Assembly: GCF_902491285.1 (NCBI RefSeq)
Contig: NZ_CABUHK010000061.1
Span: 1-35,652 of the forward strand
Direction: 5' to 3'
Source: an uncultured Bacteroides sp.
Lineage (GTDB): Bacteria > Bacteroidota > Bacteroidia > Bacteroidales > Bacteroidaceae
Length of the DNA stretch: 35,652 bases
In this document: positions 25,461-34,578 of the stretch, piece after piece
How the letters are laid out: every line of letters begins with the position of its first letter
Position numbering within the stretch: position 1 is the stretch's first letter
Program-made: the position numbers and the translations under genes
Notes under the pieces: model-generated
What the model saw: only the letters and a program-made list of their open reading frames with translations
What the model was told of the DNA's origin: nothing
The model's database searches: none

Positions 25461-26267
25461 ATGCCTATTATCGAAATATCATCTTTATCTCATCCCGGAG
25501 TTGAAGTATTCAGTACTCTTACTGAAATACAGTTACGTAATCGCATCGAACCTGATAAGGGTATTTTTATCGTAGAAAGTCCAAAGGTTATCAAGAGGGC
25601 TTTGGATGCCGGTTATGAACCTTTGGCTATTTTGTGTGAACAGAAACATATTACCGGCGACGCCGCTGATATTATTGAACGTTGTAGTGATCTGCCTGTC
25701 TATACGGGTAGCAGAGAATTACTTGCTGAGCTAACCGGCTATGTTCTGACACGTGGTGTGCTTTGTGCCATGCGTCGTCCTATGCCACGTAGTATGGAAG
25801 AAGTATGTCGGGAAGCCCGGCGTATTGTTGTAATCGAAAGTGTTGTCGATGCAACCAATATCGGCGCTATTTTCCGTTCGGCTGCTGCCCTTGGAATTGA
25901 TGCCGTATTACTGACACGCAATTCTTGTGAACCGTTAAACCGTCGTGCGGTCAGAGTATCTATGGGAAGTGTGTTTTTTGTACCATGGACTTGGATGGAT
26001 GACTCTCTTTCTGAACTAAAGAATTTGGGCTTTCGTACGGCTGCTATGGCACTCACGGACAATTCTATTTCTATTGATAATCCTGTCTTAGCGAATGAAT
26101 CAAAATTGGCTATCATAATGGGCAACGAAGGGGACGGACTTTCGTACGATACGATTGCTGAGGCTGACTATGTAGTCCGTATCCCTATGGCGCATGGCGT
26201 TGATTCGCTCAATGTAGCTGCTGCGGCGGCTGTTGCTTTTTGGCAACTTCGTGTTCCGCAATCCTGA
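25461..26267 (+). CDS. SpoU/TrmH-family RNA methyltransferase
   Basis: This 268-residue enzyme has the SPOUT knot motifs: motif 1 NIGAIFRSAAALG (about 133-145), motif 2 IIMGNEGDGLS (about 218-228) and motif 3 SLNVAAAAAVAFW (about 251-263). An N-terminal substrate-binding segment of about 100 residues (RIEPDKGIFIVESPKVIKRA) is typical of 23S rRNA or tRNA 2'-O-methyltransferases. It uses SAM to methylate a ribose; the exact nucleotide is not readable from sequence. It is convergent with yjbQ. Confidence 0.9.
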   Translation: MPIIEISSLSHPGVEVFSTLTEIQLRNRIEPDKGIFIVESPKVIKRALDAGYEPLAILCEQKHITGDAADIIERCSDLPVYTGSRELLAELTGYVLTRGVLCAMRRPMPRSMEEVCREARRIVVIESVVDATNIGAIFRSAAALGIDAVLLTRNSCEPLNRRAVRVSMGSVFFVPWTWMDDSLSELKNLGFRTAAMALTDNSISIDNPVLANESKLAIIMGNEGDGLSYDTIAEADYVVRIPMAHGVDSLNVAAAAAVAFWQLRVPQS

Positions 26268-26330
26268 GATGAGTACATTACAAACTTATCTTTATTTGCT
26301 GATAACATAAATTGCCACTATAACAAAATA

Positions 26331-26355
26331 GGATAGCAATTCAAAATTGCTATTC
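26331..26355. terminator. Hairpin between convergent rRNA methylase and yjbQ
   Basis: GGATAGCAATT pairs with AATTGCTATTC over a CAA loop (11 pairs, one G-U). It overlaps the yjbQ stop codon (26352-26350). On the minus strand it is followed by CTATTTTGTT, a weak T-run, so it may serve both genes. Confidence 0.55.
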
Positions 26356-26763
26356 TCCACTAATGGTGGCTACGATTCGTCGATTACCACCATAATCCCG
26401 GAATTCACAGAGATAGATGCCTTGCCAAGTTCCGAGATTCAGCTTTCCGTTTGTGATGGGGACTGTAATCGACGTGCCTATGATTGAACTTTTTGCATGA
26501 GCCGGCATATCGTCATCTCCCTCTAAGGTATGTTGGTAATATGGTTCACGTTCTTTCACCAAGTGGTTGAAAATGCTTTCCATATCGACGCGAACATCAG
26601 GGTCGGCATTTTCGTTGATACTCAATCCGGCAGAAGTATGTTTGATAAACAAATGCAATAATCCGACTTTGGGTAATGGTGGCAGATTACGTAATATTTC
26701 TCCGGTTATAAGATGAAAGCCACGTCTGCGTGACTGTAATTCAAATTCTACTTGTTTCCACAT
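26350..26763 (-). CDS. YjbQ-family protein (UPF0047)
   Basis: This 137-residue protein has the conserved core of the family: FIKHTSAGLSINENADPDV (about 43-61), YQHTLEGDDDMPAHAKSS (about 76-93), and GTWQGIYLCEFRDYGGNRR near the C-terminus. The His and acidic residues in these motifs are the family's conserved site. YjbQ proteins form small trimers, and some have weak thiamine-phosphate synthase activity; the physiological role is unsettled. The length is complete. It lies upstream of the RNA methylase on the opposite strand and 84 bases after mnmE on the same strand. Confidence 0.9.
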   Translation of the reverse strand: MWKQVEFELQSRRRGFHLITGEILRNLPPLPKVGLLHLFIKHTSAGLSINENADPDVRVDMESIFNHLVKEREPYYQHTLEGDDDMPAHAKSSIIGTSITVPITNGKLNLGTWQGIYLCEFRDYGGNRRIVATISGE

Positions 26764-26847
26764 ATTATTAGTTCTATATTTCAGGAACTGTACTTGTCGT
26801 CATATATTGATTGATAAGTAAAAATACGATTGATGCCAGATAAGGTT

Positions 26848-28245
26848 CTACTTACCGATGCAAAAATGTTGAAAAATATTCTGAAGTACCATATCATTCG
26901 TAACTTCCCCCGCAATATCCGAAATGAAGAAAATGCACTCACGTATATCCTGCGAAAGAAAATCACCTGATATATGCATATCCAGTCCATTCTGTACTCT
27001 ATGAATAGCATCCAAAGCTTTGCTTAAAGCTTCGAAATGTCTTACATTTGTTACGATTATATCATTCTGGGTAACCGTAGGTAAATGCGCAGCATCAATA
27101 AGCATTTTTTGTAACTCGCTAGTATTCCCTCTCTGCTTTGCTGAAATAAAAATATGCTCTGTGGATTCTTTTGGGAAATCCTTTAATAAAGCTGATAAAT
27201 CTTCTTTTTGATTTTCTTCAATTAAATCAGCCTTGTTGAACACAACAATTAAACGTTTTCCTTCACAACGTGGAACTATCTTTTCTGATAACAGTTCAAT
27301 CTGCGATGCAGCATTCACGGAATCTACCATCCAAAGAACGATTTCTGCCTGATTCAGCTTTTGGAATGTGCGCTCAATACCCAAGCTTTCAATTGTGTCG
27401 TTTGTTTCCCGGATACCGGCAGTATCAATGAATCGGAACGTAATTCCACCGATGTTAATCGTATCTTCAATTACATCACGAGTTGTTCCGTGAATATCGC
27501 TGACGATAGCCTTGTCTTCATTCAATAAAACATTCAACAACGTAGATTTTCCTGCATTCGTTTCACCGATGATAGCTACGGGGACGCCATTCTTGATGGC
27601 ATTGCCTACGCTAAAAGAATGAACCAGGCGGGAGATGACCAACTCTATTTCATCAGCTAATTTCCGCAATGCCGAACGGTCGGCAAATTCAACATCTTCC
27701 TCGCTGAAATCCAGTTCCAGTTCAATCATAGAGGTGAAGTTCAATAGCTTGTTGCGTAAGTCAGTCAGTTCCTTGCTGAAGCCACCACGCATTTGGCTCA
27801 TTGCCAGTCGGTGAGTAGCAGCGGATGAAGACGCAATCAAGTCCGCCACAGCTTCTGCCTGACTTAAATCCATCTTGCCATTGAGGAATGCACGCTGCGT
27901 ATATTCCCCCGGTTGAGCGATGCGGCAACCATTCTTGATAAGCAGTTGCATCACCTGTTGGAGAATATAAGAAGAACCATGACAAGTGATTTCCGTACAG
28001 TCTTCACCTGTATATGAATGAGGAGCACGGAAAAGACTGACTAGTACTTCGTCGATAATCTCCTCCCCATCGTAGATATGACCGAAAGTCAAAGTATATG
28101 GCTTCTGCTCACAGAGCCGTTTCTCGGCTTTTGCCGGTTTGAAGATAAGGCTGGTGATGGAAATAGCTTCCGGACCGGAAACACGGATGCTTCCGATAGC
28201 ACCGCCCTGGGCGGTAGCAATAGCACAGATAGTATCTTGGTTCAT
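26848..28245 (-). CDS. mnmE: tRNA modification GTPase MnmE
   Basis: This 465-residue protein has an N-terminal tetrahydrofolate-binding domain, a helical domain and an inserted G domain with GETNAGKS (227-234), DTAG (274-277) and NKAD (337-340), ending in the FCIGK motif whose cysteine is essential in the family. With MnmG it installs the carboxymethylaminomethyl group on U34 of certain tRNAs. I chose ATG 28245 (MNQDTICAIATAQGG), which matches the family N-terminus, over the upstream in-frame ATG at 28269 that would add MHHPKRNT. The length is normal. Confidence 0.97.
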   Translation of the reverse strand: MNQDTICAIATAQGGAIGSIRVSGPEAISITSLIFKPAKAEKRLCEQKPYTLTFGHIYDGEEIIDEVLVSLFRAPHSYTGEDCTEITCHGSSYILQQVMQLLIKNGCRIAQPGEYTQRAFLNGKMDLSQAEAVADLIASSSAATHRLAMSQMRGGFSKELTDLRNKLLNFTSMIELELDFSEEDVEFADRSALRKLADEIELVISRLVHSFSVGNAIKNGVPVAIIGETNAGKSTLLNVLLNEDKAIVSDIHGTTRDVIEDTINIGGITFRFIDTAGIRETNDTIESLGIERTFQKLNQAEIVLWMVDSVNAASQIELLSEKIVPRCEGKRLIVVFNKADLIEENQKEDLSALLKDFPKESTEHIFISAKQRGNTSELQKMLIDAAHLPTVTQNDIIVTNVRHFEALSKALDAIHRVQNGLDMHISGDFLSQDIRECIFFISDIAGEVTNDMVLQNIFQHFCIGK

Positions 28246-28411
28246 TGTATTTCTTTTTGGATGGTGCAAAGATAGTTGTTTCTGAGTAAAAAATAGAATG
28301 AAAGGGAGGGTAGAATCTTATATTGGTTGATTAAATATCCAAAAGCAAAGCAACATTCCGGTTGTTGTAGTGTTGTTAGAGCAGTAATAACATCCTAAAA
28401 ATTGTTGGAAT

Positions 28412-29071
28412 ATGAAGAAAGTAAAGAAGGTTGTCCTCATAGGCGCAAGCGGGTTTGTGGGTTCGGCTATACTGAATGAAGCTTTGAACCGCGGCTTTGA
28501 AGTGACCGCCGTGGTTCGTCATCCTGAAAAGATAAAGATAGAAAATGAGAACCTGAAAGTCGTGAAGGCAGACGTGTCTTCGCTCGACGAGGTGGCGGAG
28601 GTTTGTAAAGGAGCGGACGCCGTAATCAGCGCATTCAATCCGGGATGGAATAATCCCAATATATATGATGAGACTATCAAAGTTTATCTGACTATTATTG
28701 ACGGAGTGAAGAAGGCGGGGATTAACCGTTTTCTGATGGTCGGTGGTGCCGGTTCCTTATTCATTGCTCCGGGATTGCGGTTGATGGATTCCGGCGAGGT
28801 ACCCGAAAATATTTTGCCCGGAGTGAAAGCGTTGGGAGAATTTTATCTGAACTTTCTGAAGAAAGAAAAGGAGATAGACTGGGTGTTTTTCTCTCCGGCA
28901 GCGGACATGAGATCGGGAGTGCGTACCGGGCGTTATCGTCTTGGCAAAGATGATATGATTGTGGATATCGTAGGGAATAGCCATATTTCCGTAGAAGATT
29001 ATGCTGCTGCAATGATTGATGAACTGGAGAATCCGAAACATCATCAGGAAAGATTCACGATTGGCTATTGA
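28412..29071 (+). CDS. NAD(P)-binding Rossmann protein (atypical SDR)
   Basis: This 219-residue protein starts with a nucleotide-binding motif GASGFVGSAIL (about 12-22) and continues with an NmrA/YwnB-like pattern (VTAVVRHPEKI, ADAVISAFNPG, RFLMVGGAGSL). A substrate site and a clear Tyr-x-x-x-Lys pair are not evident, so it belongs to the atypical short-chain reductases that act on unknown small molecules or sense NADP. It is divergent from mnmE. The gene is complete with a good start. Confidence 0.85.
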   Translation: MKKVKKVVLIGASGFVGSAILNEALNRGFEVTAVVRHPEKIKIENENLKVVKADVSSLDEVAEVCKGADAVISAFNPGWNNPNIYDETIKVYLTIIDGVKKAGINRFLMVGGAGSLFIAPGLRLMDSGEVPENILPGVKALGEFYLNFLKKEKEIDWVFFSPAADMRSGVRTGRYRLGKDDMIVDIVGNSHISVEDYAAAMIDELENPKHHQERFTIGY

Positions 29072-29097
29072 TGAAAAGGATATTATCTATAAAGTTT

Positions 29098-29167
29098 AGG
29101 TGCGGATTACGTGAAATTCACAGTTCTGATTTAAATAAAACTGTGGTACTCCATGTAATCCGTGCCT
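29098..29167. other. Nested palindrome between convergent genes
   Basis: Bases 29098-29113 pair with 29152-29167 over 16 positions with three G-U, containing GGATTAC/GTAATCC. Inside, CACAGTT (29119-29125) pairs with AACTGTG (29139-29145). It lies between the NAD(P)-binding protein gene and the phosphorylase gene, which converge. It may act as a two-way terminator or be a copy of a dispersed palindromic repeat. Confidence 0.6.
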
Positions 29168-29214
29168 GAATTAAAGCCGGAAGAGACTTTTTTCTCCCCC
29201 CTCATTTTGTTTTT

Positions 29215-30093
29215 TTAGATTCTGTCAAGAACAGTCTTAATCAATGTATCAATCGTATTCTTATATCCGGTATTGGCTTCTTTAATCAGTCGGTTGGCAA
29301 TCACCATACAGACAGTCATTGCCTTATGTCCCATCAACCGGCTAAGTCCTGCCAAAGCCGAACTCTCCATCTCGAAGTTGGTAATCTTGAAGCCTTTGTA
29401 TTCGAATGCTTCAATCTTGTCATTTTGTTTCGGGTCTGCCAATGGTACACGAAGCTCACGTCCCTGCGGCCCGAAGAAACCACCAGCGGCAATCGTCACA
29501 CCGCGTACCATGTCATCTTTGGCAATCCGGTCAATCAGTTCCTCGCTGGCATCAATCACATAAGGAGCGGGAGCGCACATATTTCCCGACCAACCCATAT
29601 GATTGAGAAAAGCACGCTCAAACGGCAAGTCACATACCGCGTTGCGTCCGGCATAGAAATTCAATAACCCGTCGAAGCCGATAGACTTTTGCGAGCAAAC
29701 GAATGTACCCACCGGAGTATTAGGCTGCAAGCCGCCACACGTGCCGATGCGCACTAATTCCAACTGGCGGAATTGTTCCTTTTCTTCCCGTGTGTTAAAG
29801 TCGATGTTGGCGAGAGCGTCCAGTTCATTCATCACGATGTCGATATTATCGCACCCGATTCCCGTAGAAACTACGGTAATCCGTTTTCCTTTATACGTGC
29901 CCGTGATCGTTTTGAATTCGCGGCTTTCCACTTCACATTCTTTGTTTTCGAAATGAGAAGCTACGAGTGCTACACGTCCGGGGTCGCCTACCAGAATAAC
30001 TTTGTCTGCCAGCCATTCAGGCTTTACGTGAAGATGGAATACCGAACCGTCTTCGTTGATAATCAATTCAGAGGATGGAAAGTACTTTTTCAT
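29215..30093 (-). CDS. Nucleoside phosphorylase (uridine phosphorylase-like)
   Basis: This 292-residue enzyme has the PNP/UDP family features: VILVGDPGRVALVA (about 29-42) for phosphate binding, TGIGCDNIDIVMNEL, VRIGTCGGLQPNTPVG for ribose/phosphate contact, and NFEMESSALAGL (about 239-250) with the family's Met-Glu pair. It splits a nucleoside with phosphate to base and ribose-1-phosphate in nucleoside salvage. Uridine as substrate is the usual assignment for this subgroup but is not certain from sequence. The gene is complete. Confidence 0.9.
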   Translation of the reverse strand: MKKYFPSSELIINEDGSVFHLHVKPEWLADKVILVGDPGRVALVASHFENKECEVESREFKTITGTYKGKRITVVSTGIGCDNIDIVMNELDALANIDFNTREEKEQFRQLELVRIGTCGGLQPNTPVGTFVCSQKSIGFDGLLNFYAGRNAVCDLPFERAFLNHMGWSGNMCAPAPYVIDASEELIDRIAKDDMVRGVTIAAGGFFGPQGRELRVPLADPKQNDKIEAFEYKGFKITNFEMESSALAGLSRLMGHKAMTVCMVIANRLIKEANTGYKNTIDTLIKTVLDRI

Positions 30094-30140
30094 GTTATTG
30101 AAAGGTTTTAGTTTTACAATATGATTGTATCTGTAAATAG

Positions 30141-30243
30141 AAACGCCGGAACCGGATTTAAGTTCAGAAGAAGCATCCTTCTTTTTTCCGTAGGGGAAGG
30201 AGGATACGTCTTGAAACTGAAATGAAACCGGGTTCCGGCGTTT
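30141..30243. other. Long near-perfect inverted repeat downstream of floA
   Basis: AAACGCCGGAACCGG (30141-30155) pairs with 30228-30243 with one bulged G. Within the loop ATCCTTC around 30175 can pair with GAAGGAGGAT ending near 30205. It lies between the floA stop and the phosphorylase start. The mRNA would form a two-storey hairpin with only a weak T-run after it. Confidence 0.65.
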
Positions 30244-30251
30244 ACAGTAAC

Positions 30252-31253
30252 TTATTTACTCAATGGCTGATTGCCCGTATTGCCGGTTGCCGGTTTGGCA
30301 ATAGTTTCGCGCATTGAAGTGTCAGCCTCGATATTCTTCATCCGGTAATAATCCATGATACCCAGATTGCCGCTGCGGAATGCCTCTGCCATTGCTTTGG
30401 GGACTTCCGCTTCCGCTTCGATAACTTTCGCGCGGGCTTCCTGCGCTTTCGCCTTCATTTCCTGTTCGGAAGCGACAGCCATTGCACGGCGTTCCTCAGC
30501 TTTCGCCTGAGCGATATTTTTGTCCGCATTAGCCTGGTCAATCTGCAAAGCGGCACCGATATTCTTACCTATGTCGATGTCCGCGATGTCAATAGACAGA
30601 ATCTCGAAAGCGGTTCCTGCATCCAATCCCTTGCGGAGTACAAGCTTGGAGATAGAGTCCGGGTTTTCGAGTACTGACTTATGATTTTCAGAAGAACCGA
30701 TGGACGAAACGATGCCTTCGCCTACACGGGCAAGAATCGTATCTTCACCTGCACCACCAACCAACTGCTTGATGCTGGCACGTACCGTTACACGAGCCTT
30801 GGCTATCAACTGGATACCATCTTTCGCTACAGCCGTAACGGGCGGAGTGTCGATAACTTTCGGGTTCACGGACATTTGTACAGCTTCAAAAACGTCACGT
30901 CCGGCAAGGTCGATGGCTGTTGCCATCTGGAATGATAATTCGATATTTGCTTTCGATGCGGACACTAAGGCATGAACTACCTTTTCCACGTGCCCTCCCG
31001 CCAGGTAATGGGCTTCCAGTTCGTCACGTGTGATGTTTTTCAATCCGGCTTTATGAGCTTCAATCATTCCTGGCACGATGATATACGGCGGAACGTTACG
31101 GATACGCATCAGGAACAGTTGTATCAACGAGATGTTGACACCCGATACTTTGGCCGACAACCAGAGGAAGAACGGCACGTAATGGAAGAACAGTATTAAG
31201 AAAATAATACCTCCCGCTATCAAGAAGATAGGTAAATAAAGAGATTGATCCAT
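30252..31253 (-). CDS. floA: Flotillin-like protein FloA
   Basis: This 333-residue membrane protein has an N-terminal hydrophobic segment ([19 protein letters not shown]), a SPFH/band-7 domain ([41 protein letters not shown]) and a long Ala/Glu/Lys coiled-coil region ([18 protein letters not shown]). It organises membrane microdomains. I prefer ATG 31253 ([10 protein letters not shown]) to the upstream ATG at 31295 because the extra 14 residues would overlap the nfeD-like gene and do not fit the family. The partner NfeD-like gene lies just upstream, the usual pairing. Confidence 0.93.
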   Translation of the reverse strand: MDQSLYLPIFLIAGGIIFLILFFHYVPFFLWLSAKVSGVNISLIQLFLMRIRNVPPYIIVPGMIEAHKAGLKNITRDELEAHYLAGGHVEKVVHALVSASKANIELSFQMATAIDLAGRDVFEAVQMSVNPKVIDTPPVTAVAKDGIQLIAKARVTVRASIKQLVGGAGEDTILARVGEGIVSSIGSSENHKSVLENPDSISKLVLRKGLDAGTAFEILSIDIADIDIGKNIGAALQIDQANADKNIAQAKAEERRAMAVASEQEMKAKAQEARAKVIEAEAEVPKAMAEAFRSGNLGIMDYYRMKNIEADTSMRETIAKPATGNTGNQPLSK

Positions 31254-31275
31254 TGATAATTGTATTAAGTGAATA

Positions 31276-31746
31276 TTATTTTTTGTGTTTCTCAACCATG
31301 ATTGTGCCCTCGGTGATGCGGCTTACGATAATCGGTGTCTTTTCATTGAGGAATCCGTCTATTGACTTGACTTCCACAATCTTGCCGTTAATTTCTGCAT
31401 AACCGATTTGTGCGAGGCGGGTAGTGCTGATGCCTGTGTCGCCGACTTTCACACTTTGCTCTGCGCTGCGGTCTACTTTCGAGTCGATATCCTTTTTCAA
31501 TGCCAGCTTGTCCAGCATTTTCGACCGCATAAACCATACTAGCGACCCTATGCAGGCGGCAGCCGATATCCCCAAAGTGACAAACCCTCCTGCCATTCCT
31601 ATATTGGCAAATGCATAGTAGTTAGCATAAAGAATGCAAACCAATGCAGAAATTCCGGCCAGGCTGATGCCCGGGATGACGAACAGTTCTACCAGAAACA
31701 GTATGACTGCGGCAATGATGAGAACGGCGATAATGAGTATATCCAT
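31276..31746 (-). CDS. NfeD-like membrane protein, FloA partner
   Basis: This 156-residue protein starts with three to four hydrophobic segments ([19 protein letters not shown], then [13 protein letters not shown], then [19 protein letters not shown]) and ends with a short soluble OB-fold-type domain (about 95-150; [19 protein letters not shown]). Lack of a protease domain marks it as the short NfeD form that is encoded beside flotillins and probably works with them in membrane organisation. It precedes floA by 22 bases on the same strand, so both are cotranscribed. Confidence 0.9.
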   Translation of the reverse strand: MDILIIAVLIIAAVILFLVELFVIPGISLAGISALVCILYANYYAFANIGMAGGFVTLGISAAACIGSLVWFMRSKMLDKLALKKDIDSKVDRSAEQSVKVGDTGISTTRLAQIGYAEINGKIVEVKSIDGFLNEKTPIIVSRITEGTIMVEKHKK

Positions 31747-31763
31747 AGTTTGGTGTTATTAAT

Positions 31764-33185
31764 TTATTTAGTTTTTTCAGCGTTACGTACATTGATTTCA
31801 AGTGCGTCCAGTTCGCCCGACATTTGCAATACGCGTTTCTCCAGGTCGAGGATGGCAGGAGCCATTCTTTCCTTTCCCTGTTTGTTGCTTGTAGAATATT
31901 GCTGGCGCAGGCTCTTCAACTTTTCCTCCTGTTGCTGATAGTCTTTTTCCATCTGCTGGTAGCGTTGGAAAAGCTGTTTGGCTTTGGCGGATTTAAAGTC
32001 ATTCATCAGATAATAAGTTGTGTTATCATCAATGACAAATTCAAAGTCGACGACACGACGTTCTTTCGGCTTATGGCTGATAGCGGCTTCCAAACGCTGC
32101 AATGCTTCGGCGACTGCCTGTTTGTCCTTCCAAGTCTCTTTCAATGAATGGATTTGTGCCAGACGGATGATTTGTTCCTGATCCATCGCTTCGTAGTTGT
32201 AAGTCTGTTTTGAATTATTCGGGATGAATACATAGATACAGACTTTCCCTTCCGGTTGGAAGCGGTCGGAAGCAAACCAACCCAAGTTGTTATATTCGTC
32301 GATGACATACATATAATCATTGTATGGAGAATTGAACGGCATACCCACATTTTCCGGTACGAGATAAGTGTCGTTGTTCGTGTTGTAGCGGGTGACGAAA
32401 ATATCATATCCACCCAACCCTTCACCGTCACTTGCATAATAAATGGTAATGCCGTCCGACATTACATACGGATAATTGGCATTGCCGGAAGCGTTGATGC
32501 TGCCGGGGAGCGGACGCCCGTTACTCCATTCGTTCAGCAACTTATTCTTTGAGAATATATCTAAATTTCCTCTTTCGCCCTTCTCGCTGTAATAGATTTT
32601 ATTTCCGATTTCAGTTTCGTAGACAGTTCCTTCATGATTTCCTTCTGTTTGAAAGAAATCGTTGAACGTGAATAGCTTACCCGATTCTTCGCTGATTTTA
32701 TAAGCATTCAGAAAAGTTGCTTTATCTACAACGAAGCTGTCGATAATGCAAACGTTCTCTACGCCTTTCAGCATGCGCAGGTCGGCCTTACTCTTTTCTA
32801 ACAACTCCTCAGCTTCTTCTGTCGGTCTTTTGCGCTTCTTCAGGTCGGCGATGTATTCTTCAAAACATTCTACCGCGTCTTCAAAGCGATAAGTTTCATT
32901 GTAAGCCTGCCCCAAGTATAGCTGGCCGCTGGCAACGCGTTTCTTTACTGCCATTTCGAGCGGTTTTACCGCTTCCTCGGCTTCTCCGGTTTTCAGGCAA
33001 CATACGCCGTACCAATAATTATAATTTCCGTTGGAAGGTTGGGATTTTGCATACTTTTTGAATACAGGCTTGGCTTTTTCATAATCACCTTTTGTAAATA
33101 AGGTGCGTGCCTGTTCCAGTGTTTGCGCAGAAACTTCACAAAGGAAGAGACTACAAAATAAAAATAGAATATATTTCCCTTTCAT
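31764..33185 (-). CDS. TPR and PD40-repeat protein with signal peptide
   Basis: This 473-residue secreted or periplasmic protein has a signal peptide (ILFLFCSLFLCEVSAQ). TPR-like helices follow (about 20-140; ARTLFTKGDYEKAKPVFKKY, YWYGVCCLKTGEAEEA), then a PD40/WD40-like beta-propeller part (about 170-330; YPYVMSDGITIYYASDGEG, GGYDIFVTRYN, LGWFASDRF), and a Gln/Glu/Lys-rich coiled coil at the end (about 400-473). The domain order resembles Bacteroidetes OmpA-associated envelope proteins but without the OmpA domain. The exact role is unknown. It is 17 bases upstream of nfeD on the same strand and may share its transcript. Confidence 0.8.
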   Translation of the reverse strand: MKGKYILFLFCSLFLCEVSAQTLEQARTLFTKGDYEKAKPVFKKYAKSQPSNGNYNYWYGVCCLKTGEAEEAVKPLEMAVKKRVASGQLYLGQAYNETYRFEDAVECFEEYIADLKKRKRPTEEAEELLEKSKADLRMLKGVENVCIIDSFVVDKATFLNAYKISEESGKLFTFNDFFQTEGNHEGTVYETEIGNKIYYSEKGERGNLDIFSKNKLLNEWSNGRPLPGSINASGNANYPYVMSDGITIYYASDGEGLGGYDIFVTRYNTNNDTYLVPENVGMPFNSPYNDYMYVIDEYNNLGWFASDRFQPEGKVCIYVFIPNNSKQTYNYEAMDQEQIIRLAQIHSLKETWKDKQAVAEALQRLEAAISHKPKERRVVDFEFVIDDNTTYYLMNDFKSAKAKQLFQRYQQMEKDYQQQEEKLKSLRQQYSTSNKQGKERMAPAILDLEKRVLQMSGELDALEINVRNAEKTK

Positions 33186-33343
33186 CGTTATTTATCGTTT
33201 ATAAGTGACGGATTGTTTGAAAGTACTGCTACTTCCGGGCATCTGTCAATTTTTCAATTGTTCAAAAGTACAAATTTATTAGAAATAAACCCTTTTTCAG
33301 AGATTCTATTATGTTAATTCTTCTTTAAATCATTCTTTTCGCT

Positions 33344-33351
33344 TACTTTTG
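33344..33351 (+). promoter_or_regulatory. Candidate -7 box of ttcA
   Basis: TACTTTTG matches TAnnTTTG exactly, 18 bases before ATG 33370. The -33 region is TTCT at the right distance, a weak match. Confidence 0.45.
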
Positions 33352-33369
33352 CAGCCGATTTTTGAAGAT

Positions 33370-34116
33370 ATGGCACAATTTACAGAAGAAGAGAAAACCA
33401 TTCGCCGCATTGATAGACGGTTCAACAAAGGAGTGGTGCAATATGGGCTGATAGAAGAAGGGGATAAAATCCTTATCGGACTGTCGGGTGGGAAAGATTC
33501 GTTGGCGCTTGTAGAACTGTTGGGCAAACGCGCACGTATCTACAAGCCTCGTTTCTCTGTCGTTGCCGTCCATGTAGTGATGAAAAATATTCCTTATCAA
33601 AGCGATACAGAGTATCTGAAAGCGCATTGTGAAGCATACGGAGTACCTTTTCTCCAATACGAAACTTCATTTGACCCCTCTACGGATACACGCAAGTCTC
33701 CCTGTTTCCTTTGTTCGTGGAATCGTCGGAAAGCCTTGTTTACGGTTGCCAAGGAACAAGGGTGCAATAAAATTGCTTTGGGGCATCATATGGATGATAT
33801 TCTGGAAACATTGCTGATGAATATCACTTATCAGGGTGCGTTCAGCACTATGCCGCCCCGGTTGGTGATGAAGAAGTTTGATATGACAATCATCCGTCCG
33901 ATGTGCATGGTTCACGAATCGGATTTAATAGAATTGGCAGCTTTGCGTGACTATCGGAAACAGGTGAAGAATTGTCCTTACGAATCGCAATCCAGCCGGA
34001 GTGATATGAAAGGTGTTTTGCGTCAACTGGAAGCGATGAACCCGGAAGCCCGCTATAGCCTTTGGGGAAGCATGACGAATGTACAGGAAGAATTATTACC
34101 GGATAAAATAGATTGA
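33370..34116 (+). CDS. ttcA: tRNA 2-thiocytidine synthetase-like PP-loop ATPase (TtcA)
   Basis: This 248-residue protein has the PP-loop SGGKDS, the CxxC pair in PCFLCSWNRRKALF, and the GHHMDDILETLL motif of the TtcA/TtuA family, which adenylate a tRNA base before sulfur insertion. TtcA makes 2-thiocytidine at position 32. I chose ATG 33370 (MAQFTEEEKT) over 33349 because the latter overlaps the -7 box. The DUF486 gene follows 24 bases later. Confidence 0.85.
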   Translation: MAQFTEEEKTIRRIDRRFNKGVVQYGLIEEGDKILIGLSGGKDSLALVELLGKRARIYKPRFSVVAVHVVMKNIPYQSDTEYLKAHCEAYGVPFLQYETSFDPSTDTRKSPCFLCSWNRRKALFTVAKEQGCNKIALGHHMDDILETLLMNITYQGAFSTMPPRLVMKKFDMTIIRPMCMVHESDLIELAALRDYRKQVKNCPYESQSSRSDMKGVLRQLEAMNPEARYSLWGSMTNVQEELLPDKID

Positions 34117-34140
34117 ATAGATAAATTTGAATAGATTGTT

Positions 34141-34512
34141 ATGAAAGGGATATATACAATTTTGTTGCTCATCGTGTCTAATGTTTTTATGACATTTGCC
34201 TGGTACGGACATCTGAAAATGAAACAGGAATATAGCTGGTTCGCCGCTCTTCCGTTGATAGGTGTGATTGCTTTCAGTTGGGCGATTGCTTTCTTTGAGT
34301 ATTCATGTCAAATACCGGCGAACCGTATCGGATTTATCGGCAACGGTGGCCCTTTTTCATTGATGCAATTGAAGGTTATCCAGGAAGTGATAACGCTTGT
34401 TATCTTTACAGTGTTCACAACTGTATTTTTCAAGGGTGAAGCGTTGCATTGGAATCATTTGGCGGCGTTCGTTTGTTTGATTGCGGCGGTGTATTTTGTG
34501 TTTATGAAATAA
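34141..34512 (+). CDS. DUF486-family small membrane protein (DMT-like)
   Basis: This 123-residue protein is almost all membrane: four hydrophobic segments (about 4-24, 35-52, 82-100, 105-122) and the conserved FFEYSCQIPANRIG loop characteristic of DUF486. It belongs to the drug/metabolite-transporter superfamily in fold; the substrate is unknown. It follows ttcA closely and is terminated by the hairpin at 34536. Confidence 0.88.
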   Translation: MKGIYTILLLIVSNVFMTFAWYGHLKMKQEYSWFAALPLIGVIAFSWAIAFFEYSCQIPANRIGFIGNGGPFSLMQLKVIQEVITLVIFTVFTTVFFKGEALHWNHLAAFVCLIAAVYFVFMK

Positions 34513-34535
34513 AATCTTCTAAGGAATATAAGATT

Positions 34536-34576
34536 ATAGGATAAGTGCTATACTTTGTTAGCCTTATCCTATTTTT
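34536..34576. terminator. Terminator between convergent DUF486 and integrase genes
   Basis: ATAGGATAAG (34536-34545) and CTTATCCTAT (34563-34572) pair perfectly and a TTTTT run follows on the plus strand. It probably serves both convergent genes. Confidence 0.8.
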
Positions 34577-34578
34577 AA

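Noticed and set aside
25739..26125. 128-codon minus-strand frame inside the rRNA methylase gene
   Set aside because: It is an antisense shadow of a gene with all SPOUT motifs.
29326..30111. Several plus-strand frames (up to 113 codons) within the phosphorylase gene
   Set aside because: They are antisense to a complete phosphorylase and have no family features.
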